From NCBI RefSeq assembly GCF_011397635.1, contig NC_064756.1, forward strand, positions 16,158,317-16,222,316: a stretch of DNA of 64,000 nucleotides, in the 5' to 3' direction. This stretch comes from Epinephelus fuscoguttatus (Eukaryota; Chordata; Actinopteri; Perciformes; Serranidae). A program made the position numbers and the translations under genes. Numbering within the stretch: position 1 is the first letter of the stretch; each line of letters begins with the position of its first letter. The notes beneath the pieces were generated by a model. The model saw nothing but the letters and a program-made list of their open reading frames with translations. It searched no databases and was not told where the DNA came from. Shown here one piece after another: positions 1 through 12,800 of this stretch.

Positions 1-547
1 TAAAGAAAGCACTCCTTTATTTCTCAATATCTGCCTCGTTCACATATATAACTTCTGTTGCATCTCTGCGTGTGGCTATCAGCTGATAAACAGAGAAAGT
101 GTCATAAAAAGTGAGACAAAAAACAAAGTGGGTGATGTGACAAAGTGACTCAGACCTGCGAAACGCAACACACTGTACACAACTTTTGTTTATGTATACA
201 AGTCCTGTCTGTGAAGGATCACCTTTCAAAGCCTGCTACACTGACCCTCATCTTCGATCCCTGTGTATCGATCCTCGCATCATCAATAACTATCTGTATG
301 CACGCTTTGCAATGAAAATAGATCAGTGCAAAGGTCATGACTTGATAAAAGTGTCTGTTCTTAAACTGCCTCACATGGACTTTATTTAGTTGGGGTGGGG
401 TGGGGGGACATTTCCACCTGCTGGCCCTAACTGTCATTGACTTGTATGGGATGGTAGATGTCACGTGGGGCAACACATCAATAAATACACACACACAAAC
501 AAAATAATAATACATGAAGGCTTGAGGTTTACAGTGTGTGTGTGTGA

Positions 548-677
548 TTATTGAATCAGGTCACAGGCAGTGGCGCACTTAATCTGGGGCAGAACTTCAG
601 CCACCACACGCAGCACAGATGGCGGGGATGCCTCAGCTCAACAATGCTCAAAACACACACGCATGCGCGCCCGTGCA

Positions 678-727
<50 letters not shown>

Positions 728-847
728 ACCCACTCCGACCAGCTGTAACATCTGCAATGACTCTGACAGATCGATGAGGACCAGGTGACTGTCGTCAGAG
801 CTGGTGATCACACGCGCGCGTATTACATGATAACCCGCACTGTTCAC
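548..847 (-). CDS. Candidate 3' coding exons of an unidentified minus-strand gene
   Basis: I do not recognise this gene. On the minus strand an open stretch from about 847 down to 727 reads through the peptide SDDSHLVLIDLSESLQ and can end at a GT donor at 726/725. A possible acceptor AG at 638/637 rejoins the frame and gives ...LVGVGAEASPPSVLRVV... ending at a TAA at 550-548. The implied intron of about 90 bp is mostly a (TG)n tract. A minus-strand AATAAA at 21-16 would serve as its poly(A) signal. The peptides look more like protein than noise, but the acceptor has a poor pyrimidine tract and the 5' exons could not be joined in frame. It could be non-coding RNA or chance. Confidence 0.22.
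675..726. repeat. (CA)n microsatellite
   Basis: About 25 CA units, imperfect at the left end (ACATACAC). It generates spurious poly-T/H and poly-C/V reading frames on both strands. Confidence 0.95.
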
Positions 848-1077
848 CGCTGACGTGCACCATCACGACCAGGCGCGCGCACGCGGATGATGGCGCATAC
901 GTGCAGGACTGCCACCACAAACAGCATGTGTCCTAATAATAACCACTGGATACCGTAGCTCCACTGCAGAGTGCACTTCAGCATCCAGTCCACCAAGACA
1001 GCATCAGTCCAAATATGAATAACACATATGATTATCACGTCACGCATGTTGTTGGCAGGACACGAGCTACACGTCAT
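844..1077 (-). CDS. Small hydrophobic ORF, possible membrane micropeptide
   Basis: This 77-codon minus-strand ORF starts at an ATG and contains one clear hydrophobic stretch (around GIQWLLLGHMLFVVAVLHV, residues 42-60) and a weaker one near residues 13-30. It ends in a basic tail. It lies between the candidate 3' exons (548-847) and a possible 5' exon (1275-1560) whose minus-strand donor reads TTCAAAG|GTAAAA. I found no family match. The high CpG content of its 3' half could make it a by-product of a promoter-proximal region. It is kept only because it is collinear with other weak minus-strand signals. Confidence 0.2.
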   Translation of the reverse strand: MTCSSCPANNMRDVIIICVIHIWTDAVLVDWMLKCTLQWSYGIQWLLLGHMLFVVAVLHVCAIIRVRAPGRDGARQR

Positions 1078-1274
1078 AAACTTGTGTTTTTATTGTTATA
1101 GCTGGTTACAGCACGCGAGCCTGCTTGATAAAAGTTGCCTCGGTTAAAAAAGTGGTGGATAAGCTTTATATATTTATACCAACCCTGGAAAAAAGCTTCA
1201 CAGCGCGATAATGAAAACAGTGCGTAACAACAAATGCACCACAGTGATAAATAACGCAAAGGAAATCATTTTAC

Positions 1275-1725
1275 CTTTGAAGGGAAGAAAAAACGGATCT
1301 CCACGTAGCTCAGAAAATGTCGCACCTCCTCGTCTTCCTCGTGGCAGTGCCAATCCTAAAACCCCTTTCGCATTCCTTCCCAAGCAAATTTCCTCTCCTC
1401 TCCGGCCCTGGCAAGTCCTGCAGAGACGCAATGTTTTGACGCGCAGTGATGCCCAGCAGAGTTTAGAAGAGGCAGAGAGAAAGAGTGATGAAGCAGCCAG
1501 CCGGAGCGAGAGCGTTCACTCCAACATACTTCCGGGTTTGCAGAAAAGCCGTTATACAGTTAGGGGGGTTCTTTTATCCGATTTCTGTCCATTGTCTTAT
1601 TTTTCATGTTCACGTTAACTTACGTAGCGTGATTTAAAACGTCTGTTATCCATATTATTATAATACGTGGACATAATTGCTAATTATTGTTCTTTGAAGC
1701 ACCGTTTCGCGCATGCTCAGTAGGG
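1275..1725 (-). promoter_or_regulatory. Possible promoter and 5' exon of the unidentified minus-strand gene
   Basis: The block is richer in CpG than its surroundings. It carries an ETS-like CCGGAAGT on the minus strand (around 1529-1537) and an NRF1-like half palindrome CGCGCATGC near 1709. A good minus-strand splice donor (GTAAAA) sits at 1274-1269. Together these suggest a housekeeping-type promoter firing leftwards with a first exon ending at 1275. A 135-codon plus-strand ORF overlaps here but has no supporting signal. Confidence 0.25.
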
Positions 1726-1829
1726 ATACGGTGATGACTTAACGTTTCCTAATTGTTGCAAACAATTTTGCATTAAACGAGAAACGCCTGCTCAAACTCT
1801 ATTGTCATTGTGTTGTCTTATTACATAAG

Positions 1830-1881
1830 GACACTTTTAATCGGTAGAGCCGTGTGACACTTTTAATCGGTAGAGCCGTGT
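1830..1881. repeat. 26-bp perfect tandem duplication
   Basis: The 26-bp unit containing TTTTAATCGGTAGAGCCGTG occurs twice back to back (1830-1855 and 1856-1881). No gene is visible in the surrounding 1.57-2.63 kb. That stretch also has three CCAAT boxes (2195 plus, 2234 minus, 2259 plus) and a short TGATTGACAGC...AGCCAAT block that recurs near 17745, so it probably includes an old interspersed repeat. Confidence 0.9.
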
Positions 1882-2629
1882 TTAGTTTTGCGAATCACGT
1901 TTTTTACAAGTTGTAACACAGTAGTCAGATATCAAAGATACTTACTAAAACAACTCTTCCGCCTTCAAGGAAAACTTTCCATTTCTTACGGTTACGTACC
2001 ATATTTACACCGTTAATATATAAATACAAACAGCGATTGAGACACTTCTTTAATTTACTTAGTTGGTAATTTAATAATAATAAAAAAAAAACTACGTTAC
2101 ACGAAGACGGGAACTATCTTGACGACCGAGTTAACGATCTTTAGCGGAAGTCGCACTAGCCGTTGACTTGATGAATGATTGACAGCTGTACCAGCCAATC
2201 AGCGAACTGATAAGGCATAGCAACACTATGCTTATTGGCCAAGGACAGAAACAAGTGACCAATCATCTCACAGGAAACATATTTTTACTGTATTCTCCAT
2301 GAACTTACACCACTGGCCATGAGAGTGTAGTTTTATGAATGAAAATCAAGCAGGTGAAGAGTAGAAAGCCCTTACTGGTTATTGTAAAACTGTGAGTAGA
2401 GAAAAATGTATGCACGGATGATTTTTATGTAACCCAACATGCTCAGCATTATTAACTTTTCCGCCACTGGGAAAAGTTGTTAAATCCCTGCAGTTTACAG
2501 CGCCACCTCCTGCCAGTCTGCAGGTGGTTACCAAATATTTATTCATAGAAATTAACATATATTTGTTGTCCAAAGTGGTAAAAAAAAACGTTATAAAGCT
2601 ATCATTATACTGTAAATACACACTGCTTG

Positions 2630-4300
2630 TATTACAATATTTCTTGAGTTTATTGATGTTGATAAAAATGTACTTCTATTAATAATTTCAAATCAAAACA
2701 GATGGCATACTCCACGTGGGATAAGACATTTCAAACAGCAGCCAGGTCCCACACACTGGTTCTGTCAGTCACAATACAATCAAACACTTAACAAATATTC
2801 ATTTAGGCATGCAAAACAAATGTACACTCAATACAGCACAGGTAATAAAATCAAAATAGAGTCATTGATGTAAGATTTGTAATAATGAATGACTTTGGAT
2901 ATACAGGTGTTCTCAAAACAAAATATCAGTCAGATTACACTCATGAAAACCATTCAGTGACGGCACTAATACAAAACACTCAACAACAAACTAAAGAAAA
3001 TAAAACAGCAATACTGTTTTTACTGTAAAATATCAAACAACGTACAGTACATTCGACCATAACTACATTCAGTACTGACCCTCACTGTGTGGTCACACGT
3101 TTGGATTAGAGTATGTCAGTGGTATGATAATCAACATGATCCTCACACTTTTAAACTGTGACACCGACAGAGACGAACTGCTAAAGTGCTGCCATCTTTA
3201 ATACATTTCAAGTGACTGCAATCAAGCAATAAATCAACACGTATCGGCGCTTACACTGTATGTCCAATACACTTTAAAGCCCATACGTTAAAAAATGTTC
3301 ACGATTATATTAACAGGTGAAAAAGGTACGATTCATCACTTAAACAAACAAGATGAGGTTTCTCTTTGTGCAAAATTTCTGTCTCAGATCCATTAATGGA
3401 CAAACTCAGTCAGCCTCAGGCATTTCATTTGATTCAGAGGAAAATGTAAAGACAGAGCAACTACATATGATCATAAAGCACAGCTATGCAACATTAAAAA
3501 CAGTGGGGGTTTTTTACAGAGCCGTCCACAACTGAATGTGCCTTTGAAATGTAAGTACTCAGCAGTGGCACGACTAGCCTCAGTGCTCACACTGCTCATG
3601 TGAAACTTGACGACGCTATTTGCGACAAGTAGCAAATGTCTGACTGCATGTGGCAATCTCACAACTGCTAAGATCGGTGTGTTATTGCGTGTGCTAAGTG
3701 ACAGTCAGCTTGTAAAAAGGAAAACAAAATCAGACATCGAAACACTGTAAAGTTGCTGGTGAAGTAACATCAAACTGCATCTGCTCGTGCAGTACTTGAA
3801 CACAGTAATACTGCAAAGTCTCATTGCTTGATGGCGTTAAAAAAGCCTGAATGTCTTTGCATCTGTAAAACTTAAAAAAAACATTTTCAAGTCAAAAGCT
3901 GTTAATTTTGAAATTCAAAGCTGTAAGACTTGCAAATACTATATTTCAATAACGATTTTGTCCCACGTTATAGACATATTAAAAAGGTTTTGTGGTTTTA
4001 AATAGCTGTTTGATACTGATAGGAAGGTATCTAGTGAGGGAACAAAAAACCTACAGAGAACATAACTTCAGAGGGGATGATGGCAGATGCAGTGTGTGTC
4101 CTTTAAAAGTATTTTACATGATTGAAAATACACAGGTTTGTTTACCAGTACAACAGCTTATTGCTGTATAGAGGAGCCCTGCTGGAATGCATGCAGTAAA
4201 AGTGGGTGCACTTGAGGGGGAGACTGGTTTGGCAGGTCAGTCAGGTTGAAGGATAATCACTGGTGGTGTGTGGCGGGGGGGTGAGGTAGATTTTGGCAGG
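2630..4300 (-). other. gdpd1: 3' untranslated region of gdpd1
   Basis: The region runs from the gdpd1 stop codon (minus strand, ending at 4301) to a minus-strand AATAAA (TTTATT at 2649-2654 on plus). It is AT-rich, has no long ORF and no recognisable repeat, which fits a long terminal-exon UTR of about 1.6 kb. The exact cleavage site is inferred. Confidence 0.6.
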
Positions 4301-7300
4301 TCACCGGGGCTTAGAAATGCCATTCCTGTCCATGAAGTCTTTAAGCCTGGTGGGAAAATCTGTCATAACTCCCGTGGCGCCCAAGTCAAACGCCCTCTGA
4401 AAGTCCTCCTCGTCATTCAGCACCCAAATGTACACCTGAAACCAGATGCAGACGCAGGACTCGGTTAAAAACACACACATCAAACAGCCGAGGGAGTCAC
4501 ACAGGGGGAAGGAATGCTTGTGTGCTCTGACAGCAGAGTTAGCGGCCACTCAAGCCTATTTTTGAACGAGTATGAATGATGGACATTTCCCAGTAACATC
4601 TCTTAACTAACACTACAACACAAAACAACATGGCTCAACAAGCAGCTCTCAGAATGCACACAGGCTCATTTTGTAGCATGGAAAGTTTTTCAGTCATTTT
4701 TAGAAGTAAAGACAATACAGGGGAAGTTACTAGAGATGCTCTGATACCATTTCTTCCTTCCCAGTACCGATTCCAAAACCTGAACTTGCTTATCACCCTC
4801 TCATACCACAGGCAACTGTTCATAAAAAAAGCCTGAAAATCTAATTTAGGGAGCTTTGCTACTTTTTCCTCCTGTTTATGTATTTCTTGTCCTTTCTTAC
4901 TACTAAAGTCATGACTGTTCGCTGGACTGGACCTGCGTCAGTCTTGACAGATTTTGCTCCTAAACTAGCTACTGCATCATAACTTCTTGAACAAGCACAT
5001 GATTTTGTTATAGATTACTACTGACTGTTTTGCCAAAAAAGAAAAGAAAAGACAGTCATGATGGAGATGAGTTTTCATTTTTAATGGCATATAGCCTAAA
5101 GCAAATGGCACCATTTGCCCCCCACAAGCACCATCTATATTTACAGCCCTGCTATTAACCCTGTATGGATGTGACTTGATTACTATCATGTTGTATGACA
5201 TGGCTCAAGTTAAACTCTTTGTAAAACATGAACAAATTCCAAAGAAATTAACAACTTGCTGACATTTTGCTAACGGCTCATGCTTCACTATTTACTGGAG
5301 ATTAATTCCTCTCCGTCTCTCTCAAACAATAGTTGTCAGTGGCTGAACAGCACAACAGTGACAAAGAATTTATTCATGGGAAAACCTGTTTTATCCAGGT
5401 GTGAGACTACTTTAGTTTATTATTAAATTGTGTAGTATCAGATCAGCACTTCGATTTGGGTACTCGGTGATAACCGATCCTGCATTTTTGACAGTATCAG
5501 AGGTATTTCTAATATTGAAAGTAGTATTGAAAAAACTCTAAAAAGTAAAGTAGTCTAATAGCACTGTATATGTAGATATTTTTTTTTAACTATGCACATG
5601 TCAACACTGTTGTGAACAAAAACTTTATCTGAGCTCTCAGGTTATATTAAGAGTTAAAGTGAAGAAATGCTGTGATAAATTGATTTTGACGGGAAGTGGC
5701 CACAGGGGATGGGATGAATCACAATTTTATTGCTGATCTCAATATAAAACACTCATAATAAGTTGATTGTGGTGAATTTCCATCATTAAAATAATTGTGA
5801 ATATCGTGTTAAGCAGCACCTGAAGAGACTGCCAGGCTACTAACAATAAAACAGACTCTGCGAGAACAGGCTGCAAACACACCAACTTTAAAAAACGCAA
5901 AAGGTCTTAATCAGTCACTGGCATATTTCATATCAAAAGATTTGATGCCAAATAGTTGAATAGCCTGGCTTTTTAAGATTAAAAGATGTGTTCTCTCTTT
6001 GTTTGTTAAAGACATGCTGTGCAGGATTTTCCCAAAAAGCAATGTATCAGGTCAAACAGAAGTAATCCCTCTCAATCATCACTTAGGACCCACTACAAGT
6101 CTGCCGCTGTGTATTTTTCTGCACAGACTCTGCCCTCTGCCTGTCTTCTATCTTCTTGGCGTGTACCTTTACAGCGCTACGGTGACGTCAGGGCTTTATA
6201 AAAAAGGTAGCAAGCAGGTGCCAGACTGTAAGCAGCAAACATCCAAGACACATAGTGCCAATAAACAAAAGTATAGCAAGGCAAAACACCAAACGAGAGT
6301 GAATATGGGGTCAGTTTTAACTTTCACTTTTGCCGGCGAGTGTGTTTACAAGCAGTAACAGACAATCTTGCAGAGTACACCTTTAACTAAATGTAGAGGT
6401 TTTTTCTCTTTTGTGAAGACTACTATAGAGGCTACATAACAGCAGCATTACCTGTATTCCCCTGGCAGTTAGATGCTCAAACAGAGCTTTCCTCATCAGC
6501 AAACTGCAAGAGAGAGAAAAAGACTCATCTGCAGGGGAGAAACTGCAAGTACAGCGAAGCTAGAGAGGAGTATAGTTGCACAGCTGTAAAAAGTTTTGCA
6601 TTAATCATAGTCACACTGTATGTGTGTATTATATGGTAATAAGGCATCAGAATTCTTCGCAGTGTCCCCGTTTAACAAAGCATCAGCAATTCTCAAAAAC
6701 ACAAATAAAGAAATACATAAAAGCAATCACAACCCAAAAACATAGACATTAAAAAAGCACATACAGTTGTACAGACTTAAATTGACACCCACAGATGGAG
6801 CTCCTCTGAACTTAAAATAAAAAGGACAGAGAGATCTCAGATATTTAGACAAGTTAGTGACTTACGTGTCTGCTAGCCAGGTCATGATTCGCTGACCCCT
6901 GGTTAATCTGTTGGGATCCTGTAGTCTGTAAAATCACACAAAAAGTAGAAAAAAAAGTCAGAAAAGTTGCATCAAACTGACGTAGTTGCCACAGACTTGA
7001 CAAAAAAAGTGTTCTCAAATGTGATAGGGGGCAGAAAATTGTGTTAAACAATCATCGCTCCTCCACTTTTGCATTACAAGTTATTAGAGGTGCAAAATGA
7101 TCACGTAAAGCTAAATTTACTCTCATCAAATACAGCCCACAACAGCTGGAAGTGTGTTTGAGGGGGAATTAGTATACAGTGCAAGATAAATACTGTAGCG
7201 GCCTCAACAGGAGTGCAGTAAAGGAAATCACTTGATCCTTCACGAATGTCTGCTCTATGACCTTGATCCTTATGATCCACTAACTTACACTCTCATAGGG

Positions 7301-9817
7301 TGTGAATGCTTTTTTTAATGACCTTATTAGTGAGTGAGATCATCTTTCAAACAGGACTGTGGCCCAGATAACAGAGAAAAAAAGGACACACTGCAAAGAA
7401 TGAACAAAGTGTAGTGGGTACACCTGAGCCAAGGAAGTCAGGTTACCTCTTTGCTGCAGTAATTAAAACCTAAATAAGAATTAAATACATTTAATTACAG
7501 ACAACAAGTCAAAACATGTGAGCAACTCAAAAGATTAAATCAAACCAAAGTTATGAACTCATGAGCTCTAAACTTCTACACAAATGTCCTGACCTTTCAG
7601 TCACATCTTGTGGCCTTCATCAGCACAGAGTGTTGCCTCAGACAGTTAATTAAGTATGAAACCTCAAGGTCATGTGGTAACCCCGAGCTCTGCTCAAGGT
7701 TTTCCCTGATGTTTGATGTGACGATGTGTCTATCTGCTGATGAAGGCCACAAGATGTGACTGAGAGATCAGGACATTTCCCAGTAAATTGACCACATCCT
7801 AAAATTTTTGTAAAAGAGCTGGTCCACAATGAACTCACTTCCACAAATTGGTCACTCTGAAGAAGACGGTGTAACCATCTGAATTTTAACTATAAATGGG
7901 AGTTAAACTGATGCATTAAGAAAACATTTTTCTCTGGATAATTATTGAATAGAAGCTAAAAAGTGTTGCCAATGTCAATTTAACATTTTTAGATATGATT
8001 TTAAACTACTGAGTTGTGTCACTGTCAAGTCTTTTCATGTCTAAAACCAGCTGCTCACAACACTTCAGGTTGCTGCATGCTGCCGACACTGAACATACAT
8101 GTCCTGGAAACTGTATTTTCCAATGCATCTCTCATTTGATCCTACAGTATTTGTATGTGTATGGGGCTTTCACACTGCATTTTCTTAGCCCCTTTTCACA
8201 CACACGGTTAAATAAAGCCCAGGGCTGCACGATTCACACTGCATTTTTACTAGCCCTGGGTTAAATGCCTGTTGGAACATGTGACTAATGTTTAGGATCA
8301 GGCGTGGCTACTCTTAAACAGCAAGTGGCAGCATTAAATTGTCACTATTAGCAGGGCTTTATGTAAGAGCGGCCCTGACACATCACAAAGAGAGAAAACA
8401 GCAGAGAAAGGAAAGACTGGAAAGAAGGCCTCTAATGTTTTAACTTTTAGTACATCTGTTCCAATGATATTGTAGTTTGAAGATAGCTAGTTTGTTAGGT
8501 ACCTCTGGTTGCAGTTAGTAGTGGTTACCATGACGTGACGAAGATGTGTGATTAAACAACAAAAATTTGATGCAAATTCCATTAGCTCACCCAAAACTTT
8601 TAACCTTGTGTTCAGTCAGTTTTCAGGGGATGACCCATCAAACTAGAGGCCAACCCTGCTCTGCAGAACGACCAGCAAGCCCTAGGCTAAAATCGGTGTT
8701 ATCCCACTTTGGAATGTACCAGGATTGTGCCAGTGTGTAAGCTTTCTTAACTCCAGCTCACTCAGCCTGGGGCTACATGCAGCGTGAAAAGGGCTGGTGT
8801 ATGTATGTATACCTACTTGGTGATAATGGAGGGCATGGGGATCTCCAGAAACTGCTCTTTGAGGGGAACAAACGGCAGAAGGCCTGTGTAGAAGAGGCCT
8901 AATAACTGCAATACTCTGGGAAGGCTGAACAACACTGGGATACGAGGGTTCTGCAAAGAAACAAATACACAACCAGGATTTATGGTCAATTTCCTTCAAT
9001 TCAGTCGCTAATGGTGATAAGTGATGCCTGAAATGTACTCAGCAGTGGAAAGACCTACTTTATATGACAGATTTAGTACTTGTATTATAAAGTACATACA
9101 TCCTGCTTTCAGCAGTGCCTTATTCATTTCAATAGAAGGCCTGCTAGATGAAAACAATACTATTGCTGGTAGCAAGTGCTTTTATTGAGGGAGAGTTCCT
9201 GGATTGATTGTGCTGAAGGTAAACTGAATAATAAATGTACCTCTTTGTAACACTTCTTTACAATCTGGTTGCTGGCGTTACCCCAGACCGTCAGGTGCTC
9301 TCTGTCGTACTCAACGACCAGCTCAGAGACCTGAGAAGATAAAAAAAGGTCATTACTCTGACACTGGGATGAAGCAGAGAGTCCTTAGAGTTAGTTTCAG
9401 TGACAACCCATTCATGTACAGCTTTTGATAAACCATGAGACAACCACTAATGCCTCTTCTTTAAAGGAATACTTCACGCAGTATAATCCAAGTCTCATTT
9501 ACTTTACTTTACTTTACATTCACATCAGTCGTATGCTCTGTACTTGCCAAACACATGCATTTTTGCAAAAACATTACCATATATAACACTTCTGTCTCAC
9601 ACATGCACAAATAGTGAACCTGCAATTCATTAGAAATGTTCTGTTTTTTTGACATTGCTTCATACATTATCAGTTTGGGGATAAAGTCTTCCTTTAAGGA
9701 CAAAAAGTGCAGCTTAAAATCTGTGACTAGCACTGCTGTTAAATAAACACAGCATGGGAAATTTGCAAACAAAAAGAAAAAGAGAGTGGAGGTTAAAGTA
9801 CCAAAAGAAAAAAAATA

Positions 9818-9883
<66 letters not shown>

Positions 9884-12800
9884 TTTTGATGAGTATGTCG
9901 TTGTTGACCTTGATGTCAATGTTGACAGGGGTATTGGGAAATGCTTCAAAAACGTCCCTGAGGAGAGGGATACGTTTGTCCTCTCCTCCCTCACAGAAAC
10001 ACTCTGTACAGACAAGGACAAGTCAGAAACACACACGGCTTCAGATTATACTCAGCAGGGCTGACGGGGGCACACTGGCCCTAGTGTATTCAACATTTCA
10101 ACTGTGGCCAACAGCTTGTGAAATAAAAATATGTCATCTGTCAAAGGTCAACGAATACATTCATTCATGTTGCCAAATTAATTGATCCATTGTTCAGATT
10201 AACTGAAAAATTTAAATAGGCACAATAATTGTGTATTGGTTCCCATACTCAAGCACACATCACTGAAAACTGAGGAGCACAGCCTACTGAAGTTGCTGAT
10301 ATGCATCTGTATGTGGGTGGTGTTAGCTTTGTAGTTATTACACCAGTCATGGATATGTGATGCTCACCCCTCTGAAAAGTTACACCCAGCTTGCAGAGGT
10401 ACGGAGGGAGCTCCTGCAAAGAGCACACAGCAGTCAGTGGTGAGCAGACAAGAAATACAGTCTTTAGACAGTCTGTGAGGTCAGGTTGGGTCCAGAGGTG
10501 TCATGAGTGTGACTCAGGGGTATCTGTAGTAAGTGACTTAACTGAAAAATAACTTTTTGTCATATATGCTAAAACTGTCACTGCATCATATTCCTCTGCC
10601 TGCTCTTTTGCCTCGCAGTGCTTTTAATAGCCTTACTGCACTTGAACGAAAACATCCAATCAGAGCAGAGGAGTGTTTTAATGCAGCTGTCAATCGCTGC
10701 TCGTGAACTGCAGTCAAAATGTCAAACTAGGCAGCAGTGGTCAAATATAAATCAAGATACTGTCATGTACTGTTTGGCTGTAAAATGAGAAAGTTTGTGA
10801 CCTGGCCACCATGTTAGAAACAGTCGAGCTGAAACAAAATACCACCCACCAGCTGGTACAAACTTTTACTTTACAGCTAAACAGTACATTAAAATATGTT
10901 TCTAAAAACATTTTAGGCGAGAAATAAGCAATGTAGTAACATAATCTTGATCCATATTTGATTAGCACAGCCTCGTTTGACAGGTTGACCTTAGTTCACA
11001 AGAAGTGACTGATATGATATGGCTCTGATTGGCTGTTTTCCTTCCTTTCGCAGACTGTGGGTGCTTTTCATTATATGCATTCATTACGCTAACTTGTCTT
11101 CTTGCTTTTCTCACTCATGTCTCTTTCTCTTGTCTTCACTTCACCAAGTACGGATGTTAGGTGAGAGATGCGAAGAAGAGATGCGAGGAAGGAGGAGCCA
11201 AAGCTGCCGAAGGGGAAATCCTTGTTTCCATAGCATCAGCCTTAAGTGATGTCAGTTGCTGTGCCACACGTGGAGGTATGGCTTTTATATTTCTTGTCTC
11301 CTTGAGGTGCATTTAAGGGATTGAAGATCCCATGATGAAGATCCTCCATGATGGCAGAGGGGTACCAATTTTCAGGTCACGGGAGGAGAGGACACAAGGA
11401 AGCTTAGTTAGCGTAATGACAAGCACCTTATCTGTCTCATGTACTTCTGTGAGGATGTGGTGGCAGTTTCAGCCAATATGAAAACCAACTGTGGCTATGA
11501 TGACAGTTAATATAAAAGAAACAAAAAGGCAAGGACACATCAAAGCACGAGTAATCTAAGGAACTGCTTCTCTCCTCTCTGTGAATCTAGTCTAAAGTTA
11601 CACAAATTTCACATCGGTGTAAAATTATTTAAGGTTTCTCAGAAAAACGAAGATCTTGGTTCCATTTTCCATAACAAGTGTGAGCCGTTAAAGATGTTTA
11701 GAACAGAACGGAGCAGAAATCCTGAGTGAGCAACAACTAATCCGTTAACTAAAAATTTCAGGATCTGTTTTAATCAGGCAAAGGTTGATCATGTGACATG
11801 TCAGATGACTTGGTGTGGATTTCACCTGACCAAAACACATGATCTATCAATGCTGTTACCTCATTTAGAGAAGTCTATGTGGAAACACAAGATGCAGCTT
11901 CATCAATAGATCAATTTTAATGAAAGTGAAGAATCACTACGAGGCACTATTATGTTGACCTCTTGGCCTCTGTTACCTTTAACATGTTAAAAGGGGATTT
12001 TCTTCTAAACAAACAAAGGTTGTGTTCACATTAAGTGTTAAATGTTAATAATGATAAATTACTAAAAAGGTAGTTATTTCTCCATCATGTATAGAAACAG
12101 GATGACATAGCAGAGCAGTAACTCACAGCGTAGCACATGTCAGAGATGCGGGCGTTGATGCCTGAAGCCCTCTGCAAACACGAGTCATGTGACACAACTA
12201 CCTGTTCGTCTTTCGTCAGCTGGCAGTCCAACTCCAGCATGTCTGTGCCAAGATCCACAGCACTGTGTAAACAAACACACAATACACATACTATATTTAT
12301 CACTATACCTGGAAGACTCCGTTTACTTCACAATAAATTCAATTTAATGAAATCATAAAGCAGTTCAAATCAAATACATCAAATACATTGCTAAATCAGT
12401 CAGAAACAACCCCAGCAGTTTATCATCTGACGCTCTGACAGGAATCTAAGGCATCACTGCCTGTGTGCTGGGGTGTGGATAACTAGGCAAAGACGGATGC
12501 ACAAAACTGACAGTGATCACAAACAAAGCTTAGATGACTCAAACTGCCCACAATCACAAGTACAAGCACCAGTTATGTTTCATACGTACACACAAAGGTC
12601 AAAGAGCTTCGTCATTGTGACTAAGGTTTCTACTTACTGCTTGAAAGCTGCCATGGTGTTTTCCAGGTTTTCACCTGCTCCTGAAACATAAAAGTAACCC
12701 TGTTTATTGGAAGCACAGCAATAAATACACTGTAAAACCAAAACCATGCAAAACAATATTGTAACAGCCCAACCAGAGGTGGATAAAGACGCCAAAGTAT

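Noticed and set aside
1211-1618. 135-codon plus-strand ORF
   Set aside because: No family features; it overlaps a GC-rich promoter-like block and a minus-strand splice donor, so its length is explained by base composition.
9509-10185. Long ORFs of 175 and 143 codons on both strands
   Set aside because: They are kept open by the (CA)30 tract and overlap gdpd1 exon 5 in the wrong frames.
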